Positions 34,217 through 43,754 of a stretch of DNA of 64,000 nt are shown in pieces. The stretch's first letter is position 1. Each line of letters begins with the position of its first letter. Position numbers and translations under genes: made by a program. Source of the DNA: Peribacillus sp044761985 (GTDB lineage: Bacteria; Bacillota; Bacilli; Bacillales; DSM-1321); assembly GCF_044761985.1 (NCBI RefSeq), contig NZ_JBIWDK010000003.1, forward strand, positions 372,001 through 436,000, in the 5' to 3' direction. A model generated the notes under the pieces. That model searched no databases. It had not been told where the DNA came from and saw nothing but the letters and a program-made list of their open reading frames with translations.

Positions 34217-35254
34217 ATGAAAAAAATAGCTGGTTCTCTACTTTCCATTATTTTGTTTATATCGATTGTGGCTGGGTGCAGTCAATCGAGTCCAGAAACA
34301 AGTACGACATCGAGTAAAAAGGACTCCAATACTCACGCTTTCATATTTAAAAACACAGGTAATCCATACGGCGAGAAAATGATGGAAGGATTCGAAAAAG
34401 CCATGAAAGAGAAAGGTGGAGAAGTTATTCTCCGTTCGCCTGATCAACCGACTGCGGAAGGGCAAATTCAAATCATTGAACAGCTTATTACGCAGAAGGT
34501 AAGTACGATTACGGTAGCGGGAAATGATGTTGATGCCCTTCAGCCTGTATTATCAAAAGCGATGAAGCAGGGGATTAAGGTATTATCTGTGGATTCAGCG
34601 GTCAATTCAAAAAGCCGCATGGTTCACGTAAATCAAGCGAATCCTGAACGGATAGGACAGGTACAAATCGAAGCGGTTTCTGAAATGATTGATGGCAAGG
34701 GAGAGATTGCCATTCTAAGCGCTACATCCCAAGCAACGAATCAAAATACATGGATTGAATATATGAAAAAAGAATTGGAAAAACCAGAATATAAAGATAT
34801 AAAACTTGTGAAAGTCGCCTATGGAGATGACCTTCGTGATAAAAGCGTTTCTGAAACGGAAGCCCTTTTAAAGTCCTATCCGAATCTTAAAGCAATCATT
34901 GCACCGACTACTGTTGGTATTGCCGCCGCTGGTAAAGTATTAACGGATAAAGGTCTAGCGGGTAAAGTGAAGTTAACAGGACTGGGACTTCCGAGTGAGA
35001 TGGCTTCCTATATTGAAAATGGCGTTTCACCATGGATGTATCTCTGGAATCCGATAGATGTTGGGTATGTAGCAGGATTTACGGCCATTGCCTTAGATGA
35101 AAAGAAAATCAAAGGTGAAGTTGGGGAAAAATTCGAATCAGGGGATCTTGGAGAACTGGAAATCGTCGAAGATGGTGATGGAACTCAAGTCATGCTAGGT
35201 GACCCATTCAAATTCGACAAAGAAAATATCGGGGAATGGAAAGATGTCTATTAA
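34217..35254 (+). CDS. rhaS: Rhamnose ABC importer binding lipoprotein (RhaS-like)
   Basis: A 345-residue lipoprotein with lipobox IVAGC (Cys 21), a Ser/Thr-rich linker and a PBP1-type sugar-binding fold. Motifs include FKNTGNPYGEKMMEGFEKAM, TITVAGNDVDALQPVL and IIAPTTVGIAAAGKVL. It matches RhaS-type rhamnose binders and ends the importer operon. The lipoprotein at 25621 looks like a paralogue used for sensing. AAAGGGG precedes ATG. Confidence 0.82.
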   Translation: MKKIAGSLLSIILFISIVAGCSQSSPETSTTSSKKDSNTHAFIFKNTGNPYGEKMMEGFEKAMKEKGGEVILRSPDQPTAEGQIQIIEQLITQKVSTITVAGNDVDALQPVLSKAMKQGIKVLSVDSAVNSKSRMVHVNQANPERIGQVQIEAVSEMIDGKGEIAILSATSQATNQNTWIEYMKKELEKPEYKDIKLVKVAYGDDLRDKSVSETEALLKSYPNLKAIIAPTTVGIAAAGKVLTDKGLAGKVKLTGLGLPSEMASYIENGVSPWMYLWNPIDVGYVAGFTAIALDEKKIKGEVGEKFESGDLGELEIVEDGDGTQVMLGDPFKFDKENIGEWKDVY

Positions 35255-35265
35255 TCATTAAAAAT

Positions 35266-35296
35266 AGTGACTAGCCAATTTGGTTAGTCACTTTTA
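35266..35296 (+). terminator. Terminator of the rhamnose importer operon
   Basis: AGTGACTAGCC pairs with GGTTAGTCACT (one G-T) with a 5-base loop and TTTTAATAT tail. Confidence 0.8.
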
Positions 35297-35318
35297 ATAT
35301 GTATGCAATATATAAAGT

Positions 35319-35356
35319 AACAGCCTTACCCAAGTGAATGGGCAAGGCCGTTTTTC
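35319..35356. terminator. Second terminator, mainly for rhaEW
   Basis: AACAGCCTTACCCA pairs with TGGGCAAGGCCGTT with two mismatches, followed by TTTTTCA. It lies between convergent genes. Confidence 0.65.
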
Positions 35357-35387
35357 ATAGAATATGAGAATTCAAGATGACTCCTTA

Positions 35388-37457
35388 TTATCTCGTGAAA
35401 GCGGCCGGGACCCCGCCATCGACGGTTATCATGCAACCTGTTGTTTTCTCTGCCTTAGATGACGCAAAGAATGTGATGGATTCCGCAATATCCTTTGGAT
35501 AGATATTTACTAGTAATGTTGTGCGTTTACGATAATGGTCTTCTAATTGATCAGGGTCAATACCGTAGGCAGAAGCTCGATCTTCACGCCATCTTGAACC
35601 CCAAATCGCAGATCCCTGTAGTACAGCGTCAGGCAGTACGGAGTTTACGCGAATGCCGAACTCTCCACCTTCCGCAGCTATACACCGTGCTAGATGAGTT
35701 TCTAATGCTTTAACTGAACTATAAGCAGCGCTATTTTTACCAGCGTATACTGAGTTTTTCGATCCAACGAAGACCATGTTTCCACCAATGCCTTGTTGTT
35801 TCATTTGCTTGAATGCTTCACGGGCAACGAGGAAATATCCTGTACCTAAAACATTCATATTCAAGTTCCATTCGTTTAATGTTGTTTCATCAATTGGACT
35901 GGAAGTGGCAAGTCCCGCGTTGTTAACGATTATATCTACACCGCCGAAGCTAAGGGCCGTTTGGGTAAATGCTTCACGAACTTCTTCTTCTATTGTTACG
36001 TCCATTTTTAATGCAATTGCACGATTGGCACCATAGGTTGAATTAATTTCTGCAGCTATTTTCTCTGCGCCCTCCAAGTTAAGGTCCGCCACTACAACAT
36101 GTGCGCCTTCTGATACGAATTGGCGGCATGTTTCACTTCCAATACCTCCAGCTCCGCCAGTAACGAAAGCAACTTTGCGTGAGAACTCGGCTTCAGCAGG
36201 AGCTAAAGAAAGCTTATATAATTCTAATGGCCAGTATTCGACATTATACGATTCATTTTCACTTAAAGAAACGAATTTTCCAAGTGCCGTTGTGCCTTTC
36301 ATGACTGATATGGCGCGATGATATAAAGCCCCACTTACACGAGAATTAGAGACATCTTTACCTGTATTGATCATGCCGATTCCTGGAATTAAGATGACGC
36401 GTGGTGCAGGTTCGACCATCGTATCACCTTCATGTTTGTTCCTTTGGAAATAAGCCCTGTATTCTTCTTTATAGTTTTCGATGCCAGTTTTAATCGAATC
36501 CGCTAAATTTTTGACATCTTTGGATTCAGGGTTCCACTCGATGAATAATGGAACACGTTTCGTATGTACAAGGTGATCCGGGCAAGCTGCACCGATTTGA
36601 GATATGCTTGCGGCATCATGACTATTTACGAATTGAAGGACATCATCACTACGGTCAAAAGTTAAGAGCATTTTTTTCTCGTCACTGACTGCTCCACGAA
36701 TAACAGGCATGATGGTAGACAAGATCTCATTTGCATCATCTTCGGAAAGAGATTGAAATTTCCGGCCACCAAATACTGAAGCACTATCTATTTTTTTTTG
36801 AATGTATTGTTCAGCTTCATTAATAATTGCTATAGTTTGGGCATAGCTTGCTTCAGAAGTATCTCCCCATGTTACCAAACCATGTTTCTCCATTAACACC
36901 AGTTCAGCTTGAGGATTGTTTTTGACACCTTCGGCAATCATTTTAGATAAAGCGAATCCTGGGCGCACATAAGGAACCCAAACGAATCGTTCGCCAAAAA
37001 TTTCTTTGGCGATTTCTTTTCCATTATCAGCGCAACATATGCTGATGATTGAATCGGGATGCGTATGGTCCACATGCTTGAAAGGTAAAAATGCATGAAG
37101 AAGTGTTTCGATTGATGCTCTTGGATGTTTGCTATCAATCATACAATGAGACAAATATTCAACCATCTCTTCATCGGGCATTTCGTCACGTTCAATCAAT
37201 GGGTGAATATCTTCTAAACGTAATCCTGTGAAATTCTTCTTTTCCATTGTTGCTAGGTCAGATCCGCTTCCTTTGACCCACATAACTTCAACATCACGCC
37301 CGCGGAAATCTTGTATGGTTGTTTTGGTGGAAGTGTTGCCACCGCCCCAGTTGCATACGGCACGATCCGAACCTATTAAGTTCGAACGATATACTAGTTC
37401 TTCTACGCCACTAAGATTTTGTTCGGCTTTTTTAGAATTCCATAAATTTTTTACCAT
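35388..37457 (-). CDS. rhaEW: Bifunctional rhamnulose-1-phosphate aldolase / lactaldehyde dehydrogenase
   Basis: A 689-residue fusion. The N-terminal class II aldolase/adducin domain (about 1-400) has CNWGGGNTSTK, WVKGSGSDL and the zinc-binding HTHPDSIISI. It splits L-rhamnulose 1-phosphate to dihydroxyacetone phosphate and L-lactaldehyde. The C-terminal SDR domain (about 430-689) has the NAD site VTGGAGGIGSE, NNAGLA and catalytic Y-x3-K in AYSSVKAL; it oxidises lactaldehyde. This is B. subtilis RhaEW (YuxG). It is divergent from rhaB here, not in one operon with it. GGAGGGAATTCA precedes ATG. Confidence 0.93.
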   Translation of the reverse strand: MVKNLWNSKKAEQNLSGVEELVYRSNLIGSDRAVCNWGGGNTSTKTTIQDFRGRDVEVMWVKGSGSDLATMEKKNFTGLRLEDIHPLIERDEMPDEEMVEYLSHCMIDSKHPRASIETLLHAFLPFKHVDHTHPDSIISICCADNGKEIAKEIFGERFVWVPYVRPGFALSKMIAEGVKNNPQAELVLMEKHGLVTWGDTSEASYAQTIAIINEAEQYIQKKIDSASVFGGRKFQSLSEDDANEILSTIMPVIRGAVSDEKKMLLTFDRSDDVLQFVNSHDAASISQIGAACPDHLVHTKRVPLFIEWNPESKDVKNLADSIKTGIENYKEEYRAYFQRNKHEGDTMVEPAPRVILIPGIGMINTGKDVSNSRVSGALYHRAISVMKGTTALGKFVSLSENESYNVEYWPLELYKLSLAPAEAEFSRKVAFVTGGAGGIGSETCRQFVSEGAHVVVADLNLEGAEKIAAEINSTYGANRAIALKMDVTIEEEVREAFTQTALSFGGVDIIVNNAGLATSSPIDETTLNEWNLNMNVLGTGYFLVAREAFKQMKQQGIGGNMVFVGSKNSVYAGKNSAAYSSVKALETHLARCIAAEGGEFGIRVNSVLPDAVLQGSAIWGSRWREDRASAYGIDPDQLEDHYRKRTTLLVNIYPKDIAESITFFASSKAEKTTGCMITVDGGVPAAFTR

Positions 37458-37495
37458 TGAATTCCCTCCGGTTTCATTTATCTTCTTTATTTATA

Positions 37496-37544
37496 TTTGT
37501 TTAATTCTGAATTCATTATAATATATCTTTGTTTATTTTTGAAT
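37496..37544. promoter_or_regulatory. Direct repeat in the rhaEW promoter, probable RhaR operator
   Basis: TTTGTTTAATTCTGAAT (37496-37512) and TTTGTTTATTTTTGAAT (37528-37544) match at 15 of 17 positions with a 32-base period. A minus-strand promoter fits between and over them: -35 TTCAAA (37538-37543), 17-base spacer and -10 TATAAT (37515-37520). RhaR of B. subtilis is known to bind imperfect direct repeats upstream of rhaEW. Confidence 0.6.
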
Positions 37545-37770
37545 AGGGTTTTTGAATTTTATTGTATATGTTTGAATTAAGTTCCATATGCCTATTTAAA
37601 AGTTATAAAATCAATAAGGCTAATAATATAGGAGACGAATGTAATTGAATAGTGGAGCTGAATTCCATAGCCTCAGTGATGTGTAATACCTAATGTTCTA
37701 TTTGTGTGTTTTACTATGTGGAAATTAGTAGCCAACAAAGAAAATAGTGAATAAACAAAAAAAAACTACG
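37545..37770. other. Central part of the rhaEW-rhaB intergenic region
   Basis: AT-rich, no ORF. An inverted copy of the TTTGTTTATT element lies at about 37750-37759. No cre site is apparent. Confidence 0.4.
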
Positions 37771-37815
37771 TTGATTCATATTTGTTTTTGTTGTATTATT
37801 TGTTTTAGTTGAAGA
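37771..37815 (+). promoter_or_regulatory. rhaB promoter with two RhaR-like half elements
   Basis: TTGATT (37771-37776), a 17-base spacer and TATTAT (37794-37799). TTTGTTTTTGTTGTA begins at 37781 in the spacer and TTTGTTTTAGTTGAA at 37799 over the start region, 18 bases apart. They resemble the rhaEW repeats. Confidence 0.55.
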
Positions 37816-37850
37816 GTTAGAAAAATCAAAAAAAGAAAGGGGTGGAGAAA

Positions 37851-39314
37851 TTGGTATATGTTGCAGTAGATATTGGGGCTTCAAGCGGTAGGCTTGTCAT
37901 TGGTAATAGAAAGAACGAAAAATTAGAAACGAATGAAATACATCGTTTTGCAAACGGATTCACAAGAAATGCTCAAGGGGTATTGGTTTGGGATATTGAT
38001 CATCTGTTAAATCAAATACTGAGAGGGTTAGAGAAAGTGAAGGTACTAGGTTATGAAACTTGTACCCTAGGAATAGATACATGGGCTGTTGATTATGTTT
38101 TGGTGGATGATCAAGGCGATTATTTGCAGGAGCCAATTTCTTATCGTGACAGTCGGACTGAAAATACGATTGAAAAGGTGACGGTATCGATTTCCAAGGG
38201 AGAAATCTACAATAAAACGGGTATTCAGTTTTTACCATTTAATACACTGTATCAATTTTATGAAGAGAACAAAGGCACGTTACATAGGACGAGTAAAATC
38301 TTGATGATTCCTGATTATTTAGGTTTTGCACTAACCGGCAAGGCGGTCAGTGATGTGACTAATCTTTCAACGACACAACTATTGAATGTAAACACACGGA
38401 CTTTTGATGAGGAACTTCTTCATTTGATTTCCTTGAAAAAGGAAAAATTCCCTGAACTTGTTGAACCTGGAACCGTTTTGGGAGAGTTGAGGAAGGATTA
38501 TTTCTCTACATATGATTTACCAGAAAAGTGCCAAGTCGTCACCGTCGCAACGCATGATACGGCATCTGCAGTGGTGGGGACACCTGGTGAGGATGAGGGC
38601 TGGGCATTTTTAAGCAGTGGGACCTGGTCATTATTAGGAATGGAGACTTCTGTGCCTTTTACGAATGAAAAAGCTTTTCATCATAATTATACGAATGAGT
38701 GGGGCGCTTTCGGAACGACGAGGTTATTGAAGAACATAATGGGCTTATGGATCATCCAAGAAGTAAGAAGGCATCTCATTCAGGATTATAATTTCTCCCA
38801 ATTTGTCGAAGAAGCACTCAAAGAAGAGACGTTTAAGCAATTCATTGACTTTAATGATGATCGATTCCTTAATCCCGCCAATATGATTGAAGAAATTCAA
38901 GGATATTGCAGGGAAACGAATCAGCCAGTGCCGGTAACCGCTGGGGAATTGGCATGTTGTGTATATAGCAATTTGGCCATTATCTATGCGATTGCACTGG
39001 AAGACTTAGAAGATATTACTGGAAATGCAATCGATCGTTTACATGTAGTCGGTGGGGGAGCCTACAATGATCTTTTAAATCAGTTAACTGCGGATATGAG
39101 CGGAAGAGATGTATATGCAGGACCTACAGAGGCAACTGCGATAGGTAACTTATTGATTCAGTTGATTGCGAAAGAAGAAATTAGCGATTTAAAAGAAGGA
39201 AGGAAATTGGTGAGGAACTCTTTTGAAGTCAAACAATATGTCCCGGGCGAAGTTGACCGCATGACAATCATGAACAAATTTAAGGAGGTAATTAAATATG
39301 AACAACCAAATTAA
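37851..39314 (+). CDS. rhaB: Rhamnulokinase
   Basis: RhaB phosphorylates L-rhamnulose at C1. It is a FGGY-type kinase of about 487 residues with the N-terminal VAVDIGASSGRLVIG phosphate loop, WAVDYVLVD, the THDTASAVVGTP block, SSGTWSLLG and the late VVGGGAYNDLLNQ. I favour TTG at 37851 because AAAGGGG then has a 9-base spacing and the protein starts like other RhaB (VYVAVDIG). A GTG at 37842 touches that site. It overlaps rhaA by 17 bases. Confidence 0.93.
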   Translation: MVYVAVDIGASSGRLVIGNRKNEKLETNEIHRFANGFTRNAQGVLVWDIDHLLNQILRGLEKVKVLGYETCTLGIDTWAVDYVLVDDQGDYLQEPISYRDSRTENTIEKVTVSISKGEIYNKTGIQFLPFNTLYQFYEENKGTLHRTSKILMIPDYLGFALTGKAVSDVTNLSTTQLLNVNTRTFDEELLHLISLKKEKFPELVEPGTVLGELRKDYFSTYDLPEKCQVVTVATHDTASAVVGTPGEDEGWAFLSSGTWSLLGMETSVPFTNEKAFHHNYTNEWGAFGTTRLLKNIMGLWIIQEVRRHLIQDYNFSQFVEEALKEETFKQFIDFNDDRFLNPANMIEEIQGYCRETNQPVPVTAGELACCVYSNLAIIYAIALEDLEDITGNAIDRLHVVGGGAYNDLLNQLTADMSGRDVYAGPTEATAIGNLLIQLIAKEEISDLKEGRKLVRNSFEVKQYVPGEVDRMTIMNKFKEVIKYEQPN

Positions 39315-40557
39315 AAGAGATTACCAAGCCGCTAAAGAACTATATGCAAATCATGGAATTAACACGGATGAAGTGATAGAAAAATTAAAGGAAATTAAAA
39401 TCTCCATGCATTGCTGGCAGGGGGATGATGTAAATGGTTTTATGAATAAAGATCAAGGACTAACTGGTGGAATATCCGTAACAGGAAACCACCCAGGTGC
39501 AGCAAGAACTCCGGAAGAACTAAGAAAAGATCTAGAAAAAGCCTATTCATTGATACCTGGGAAACATAAGTTGAATCTTCATGCCATGTATACAGATACA
39601 GATGAACAAGTGGACTTGGATGAAATTGAGCCACGCCATTACACAAAATGGGTTGAATGGGCAAAAGATCAAGGACTAGGACTGGATTTTAATCCTACAT
39701 GCTTCTCCCATCCAAAGTCTGAAGATGGTTTTACGTTAAGTCATCCTGATAAGGACATCCGTGATTTCTGGATTGAACATTGTAAGCGCTCCCGTAAAGT
39801 GGGGGAATATTTCGGAAAGGAAACGGGTCAAACATGCGTAACGAATTATTGGATCCCAGATGGATTTAAAGATACCCCAGTTGATCGTCTGACTCCAAGA
39901 AAACGTTTAGCAGAGTCCTTGGATGAAATCTTCAAAGAACCAATCGATCGACAATACAATTTAGATGCAGTGGAGAGCAAGTTATTCGGAATCGGGTCTG
40001 AAAGCTATGTCGTGGGATCTCATGAATTTTATATGGGATATGGCTTGACGCGAAATAAATTGATCTGTCTGGACTCAGGACATTTTCATCCGACAGAAAC
40101 GGTTTCAAATAAATTATCTGCCCTTTCTTTATTCACTGAGGGACTACTGCTGCATGTGAGCCGTCCTGTTAGATGGGACAGCGATCATGTCGTGACTCTT
40201 GATGATGAACTTCTTGAAATCACACGTGAATTAGTCACTCATAACCTGACTGAAAAAACCCATATCGGGCTTGATTTCTTTGACGGGAGTATCAACCGCG
40301 TAGCAGCTTGGGTGATTGGCACACGTAATACGATTAAGGCCCTCCTTCGTGCATATCTACTTCCCACTGAAAAATTGAAAGCGGCGGAATTAGAAGGTGA
40401 TTACACGACTCGTCTAGCATTGATGGAGGAATTCAAAATGTATCCTTTTGGCGCTATTTGGGATTATTATTGCGCCGATCAAAATGTTCCTGTAAGAGAA
40501 GAGTGGCTTGCTGAAGTTAAAGATTACGAGAAAACATTGTTAATAGAACGAGTATAA
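39298..40557 (+). CDS. rhaA: L-rhamnose isomerase
   Basis: RhaA converts L-rhamnose to L-rhamnulose with Mn or Zn. The 419 residues have the family-typical MHCWQGDDVNGF early, LNLHAMYTD, TCFSHPKSEDGFTLSHPD, the metal-ligand region LDSGHFHPTE, and HIGLDFFDGSINRV. AAGGAGG lies inside the end of rhaB and the genes overlap, so the two are coupled. Confidence 0.97.
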   Translation: MNNQIKRDYQAAKELYANHGINTDEVIEKLKEIKISMHCWQGDDVNGFMNKDQGLTGGISVTGNHPGAARTPEELRKDLEKAYSLIPGKHKLNLHAMYTDTDEQVDLDEIEPRHYTKWVEWAKDQGLGLDFNPTCFSHPKSEDGFTLSHPDKDIRDFWIEHCKRSRKVGEYFGKETGQTCVTNYWIPDGFKDTPVDRLTPRKRLAESLDEIFKEPIDRQYNLDAVESKLFGIGSESYVVGSHEFYMGYGLTRNKLICLDSGHFHPTETVSNKLSALSLFTEGLLLHVSRPVRWDSDHVVTLDDELLEITRELVTHNLTEKTHIGLDFFDGSINRVAAWVIGTRNTIKALLRAYLLPTEKLKAAELEGDYTTRLALMEEFKMYPFGAIWDYYCADQNVPVREEWLAEVKDYEKTLLIERV

Positions 40558-40589
40558 GTCTATTTGACTGACAATGGAGGGTGATTCAC

Positions 40590-40904
40590 ATGATTAGAAA
40601 AGCCAGTATCATGACCGTCTATAAAGACCATTATGAAGAGTACCAGAAAAGGCACGATGAATTATGGCCTGAAATGGAAGCGGAACTAAAAGCTCATGGG
40701 GTCCACAATTACTCGATTTTTCTTGAAGAAGAAACGGGCAAGCTATTTGCTTATCTGGAAATAGAGGATGAAGAAAAGTGGAGGGAAATGCCTAAAACAG
40801 CCATTAATAAAAAGTGGTGGGACTATATGGAACCTTTAATGGAAACCAAACCGAACAATAGTCCCGTATCTACTGACTTGAAGGAAGTTTTCCATTTGAA
40901 GTAA
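40590..40904 (+). CDS. rhaM: L-rhamnose mutarotase
   Basis: RhaM interconverts alpha and beta L-rhamnose so that the isomerase gets its anomer. The 104-residue length is exact for the family. Motifs are the catalytic-His RHDELWPEME (about 23-32), GVHNYSIFL and KKWWDYMEPLMETKPD-like end. ATG at 40590 is chosen since GGAGG at 40576-40580 is 9 bases upstream; GTG at 40581 touches it. Third gene of rhaB-rhaA-rhaM. Confidence 0.95.
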   Translation: MIRKASIMTVYKDHYEEYQKRHDELWPEMEAELKAHGVHNYSIFLEEETGKLFAYLEIEDEEKWREMPKTAINKKWWDYMEPLMETKPNNSPVSTDLKEVFHLK

Positions 40905-40914
40905 AAAATAGGGT

Positions 40915-40957
40915 GGATTCTTTATCGAAACATGCTCTTTAAAGGATCCTTTTTTTT
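40915..40957 (+). terminator. Terminator after rhaM
   Basis: GGATTCTTTA pairs with TAAAGGATCC (one T-G), 15-base loop, then eight T. It separates rhaM from the MFS gene, perhaps with read-through. Confidence 0.8.
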
Positions 40958-40981
40958 CAACAAGAAGGGGGGAAGGTTGCA

Positions 40982-42262
40982 ATGGCTAATAAAGTGAAAA
41001 GCAAGAAAGGTAGTTTAAAGTCCACCATTACAGTTGCGATGTCAAACTATTTGGAAGCAGGTTCAATTGTAGCGGGTGCCGGCGGACTTACGCTCTGGAT
41101 GGAATACTTAGATCTTGATGATTTTAAATTGGGGCTTTTGGGCGCACTCAGTGCCAACGGTTTTGGAGCAGCGATTGGTGCCTTGTTAGGTGGATTCCTT
41201 GTTGATAAATATGGTCGTAAGTTCATTTATAAGTTTGATTTGATAGCCTATATGCTGGGTGTTTTGCTCATCATCTTCTCATTTAACTTTCCTATGTTAC
41301 TTATTGGATATGTTGTGACGGGCATTGCTGTCGGGGCTGCCATTCCAGCAGCGTGGACATATATCGCCGAAGAAGCTCCGGAAGGGGAAAGGGCAGCAAG
41401 GGTTGGCTGGGGTCAACTGGCTTGGTCTATTGGACCAGCGCTCACTTTGTTCCTTTCCGTTGCTTTGGCACCACTAGGGTTATTAGGAAGCCGGTTAATC
41501 TTTGCCCAATTATTTGTCATTGCCTTAGTCACTTGGATCTTGCAACAACAGATTAATGAGTCGACTATTTGGGAAGAGGAAAAACAAAAACAGGACAAAC
41601 TTAAAAAGAGTGGCAAACTTACAGACGTTTCGCTTAAAGAATTACTTAGTGTGAAAGAAAATCGTAAAGCTTTATTCCTTTTGATCGGAATATATGGGTT
41701 CTGGAATATGGTAGCTGGAGTAATGGGTTACTTCATGCCATATATATATGAGACAGTTGGTGGACTTTCATCTACTCAAGCTAACTTATTACAGGGAACT
41801 TTATGGTTGTTGACTGTTATCTCTACCTACTTTATATTCATCAAACTGGGTGATAAAGTAAACAGGAAAGTTTTATTCGGAACAGGTGCTGTAATGGGGA
41901 TCGTCGCGTGGCTCATCTTGACTTTTGGCGGCATGGGCTGGACTGAATTATTGTTATTTGTTTTATTATGGGGGACAGCAGCAGGGTTTGGCGCACAAGC
42001 ATTTTATGCTCTTTGGTCAAGTGAACTGTTTCATACAAAATACCGTGCAAAAGCGCAAGGAGTCATGTTCTCCATAGCTCGTATCGGTGTAGGGCTATTC
42101 TCGCTCGTTATCGCATTATTGATTACGACATTAGGCTTTAAGGTAGCGGGGTTAATTATGATTACTTTCCTGGTTATCCATCTAGTCATTGGTCTTACCA
42201 TGTCACCGGAAACCCGGGGGAAATCACTTGAGGAAATACAAGAAGAACGATACGGTGCATGA
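40982..42262 (+). CDS. MFS sugar transporter, possible rhamnose permease
   Basis: A 426-residue 12-TM major facilitator. GGFLVDKYGRKF is the loop 2-3 motif, IPAAWTYIAEEAPEGERAARVG follows, and the C-terminal PETRGKSLEEIQEE is sugar-porter-like. AAGAAGGGGGGAAGG precedes ATG. Position after rhaM suggests L-rhamnose or a related 6-deoxysugar, which would make two uptake routes with the ABC system. Substrate is inference only. Confidence 0.75.
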   Translation: MANKVKSKKGSLKSTITVAMSNYLEAGSIVAGAGGLTLWMEYLDLDDFKLGLLGALSANGFGAAIGALLGGFLVDKYGRKFIYKFDLIAYMLGVLLIIFSFNFPMLLIGYVVTGIAVGAAIPAAWTYIAEEAPEGERAARVGWGQLAWSIGPALTLFLSVALAPLGLLGSRLIFAQLFVIALVTWILQQQINESTIWEEEKQKQDKLKKSGKLTDVSLKELLSVKENRKALFLLIGIYGFWNMVAGVMGYFMPYIYETVGGLSSTQANLLQGTLWLLTVISTYFIFIKLGDKVNRKVLFGTGAVMGIVAWLILTFGGMGWTELLLFVLLWGTAAGFGAQAFYALWSSELFHTKYRAKAQGVMFSIARIGVGLFSLVIALLITTLGFKVAGLIMITFLVIHLVIGLTMSPETRGKSLEEIQEERYGA

Positions 42263-42468
42263 GAACAACAATCATGATAAGTTTGCGAACGATCAATATC
42301 CATAAAGTGAATTTAATTATTGCAAAATTCAAATAACTATTTTATACTTAATTTACCAAACCGATGACAGCGACTTACCTTGCTGCATGGCCGGCTTGTT
42401 TTAAATGAGTATTTATAAAATTGACTTTGTTCACTTGATCTTCCTTTGTCGGAAGACAAGCCATGGAT

Positions 42469-42525
42469 AAGAGTCAGTGAAACGTTCAATGTAATCACAT
42501 TGTCTGTTTTACTGGCTCTTTTTGT
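42469..42525 (+). terminator. Terminator-like long hairpin after the MFS gene
   Basis: AAGAGTCAGT pairs with ACTGGCTCTT with one T-G, plus inner CAATGT/ACATTG, then TTTGT. A smaller hairpin TCTTCC/GGAAGA lies just upstream (about 42439-42455). Confidence 0.6.
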
Positions 42526-42555
42526 ATATTTCAACAATGGGAAAGGGGTGAAGGG

Positions 42556-43743
42556 ATGAAAGGGGCCTTGGAAGGAATAAGGATTATTGACGTCTCCCGT
42601 GTATTGGCGGGACCGTTTTGTTCGATGATTCTTGGTGATTTGGGAGCGGAAGTTATTAAAGTGGAACATCATGAATCAGGAGATGAAACGAGAGGATGGG
42701 GTCCGCCTTTCGCTGAGGGAGAAAGCGCTTACTATTTATGTGCCAATCGCAACAAAGAAAGTATGACATTGAATTTAAAGTCTGAACCGGGGAAAGAAAT
42801 TTTTCGTAAGCTAGTATCGACAGGAGATATTGTCGTTCAAAACTTCAAGGCAGGCACGCTGGAAAAAATGGGTGTGGGATATGAACAATTAAAAGAAGTG
42901 AATCCTCATTTGATTATGGCATCAATTACAGGATTCGGATTAACCGGTCCTAATAAAGATTTACCTGGCTATGATTATATCATTCAAGCGATGAGCGGCC
43001 TGATGAGCATCACGGGCGAGAGTGATGGAAGCCCCATGAAAGTGGGGGTGGCGATAGCTGATGTCCTGACAGGGTTATATACCTGTATTGGAATTTTATC
43101 AGCCCTGCATCATCGGAATAATACGGGTGAAGGTCAGGAAATCGACATTGCATTGATGGATTGTCAAGTCGCTTCCTTAGTGAATGTCGCCAGCAACTAT
43201 TTGTTCAATGATATATCTCCTAAGCGAATGGGAAATCAACATCCCAATATCGTCCCTTATCAAGTATTCCACGCAAGTGATGGGGAACTAGTCGTCGCTG
43301 TTGGGAATGATGAGCAATTTAAGAGATTCACGACGGTTTTAGGAAGGCCGGAATTGGCGAATCATGAACCTTTTATGCACAATAAAGATCGTTTGCAGAA
43401 TAAAGAGGAATTAATACCGATTATAGAAGCTTTATTAAAAAGCAAGACGAAGAATGAGTGGAAAACGCAATTGGATATAGCCGGGATCCCTAATGGCCCT
43501 ATTCAAACCATTGCCGAAATGTTCGAGGATCCTCAAATACAGGCAAGGGAAATGTTAGTGGAGATGGAACACCCAAAAGTTGACAACCTTAGAATGACTG
43601 GGTCGCCTTTAAAACTTTCAAAAACACCGGTCACGATGAGAAAGCATCCACCGCTGTATGGGGAGCATACAGAATCCATTTTAGCCGAATTGGGGTATAA
43701 CCCGGAAGACATAACCAAATTCAAACAAAATAAAATTATTTAG
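42556..43743 (+). CDS. CaiB/BaiF-family (class III) CoA-transferase
   Basis: A 395-residue class III CoA-transferase. The GIRIIDVSRVLAGPFCSMILGDLGAEVIKVE start is diagnostic. The catalytic Asp is in GYDYIIQAMSGLMSITG (about residue 140), with VGVAIADVLTGLY after it. Such enzymes move CoA between organic acids such as succinate, oxalate or carnitine-like acids. AAAGGGGTGAAGGG precedes ATG. It is followed 11 bases later by an acyl-CoA dehydrogenase, so the pair probably activates and oxidises one acid. Acid unknown. Confidence 0.88.
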   Translation: MKGALEGIRIIDVSRVLAGPFCSMILGDLGAEVIKVEHHESGDETRGWGPPFAEGESAYYLCANRNKESMTLNLKSEPGKEIFRKLVSTGDIVVQNFKAGTLEKMGVGYEQLKEVNPHLIMASITGFGLTGPNKDLPGYDYIIQAMSGLMSITGESDGSPMKVGVAIADVLTGLYTCIGILSALHHRNNTGEGQEIDIALMDCQVASLVNVASNYLFNDISPKRMGNQHPNIVPYQVFHASDGELVVAVGNDEQFKRFTTVLGRPELANHEPFMHNKDRLQNKEELIPIIEALLKSKTKNEWKTQLDIAGIPNGPIQTIAEMFEDPQIQAREMLVEMEHPKVDNLRMTGSPLKLSKTPVTMRKHPPLYGEHTESILAELGYNPEDITKFKQNKII

Positions 43744-43754
43744 GAGGAATTTAG

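Noticed and set aside
42337..42672. Minus-strand ORF across the gap before the CoA-transferase
   Set aside because: It runs through a terminator hairpin and the start of a real gene, with no ribosome site or recognisable protein.
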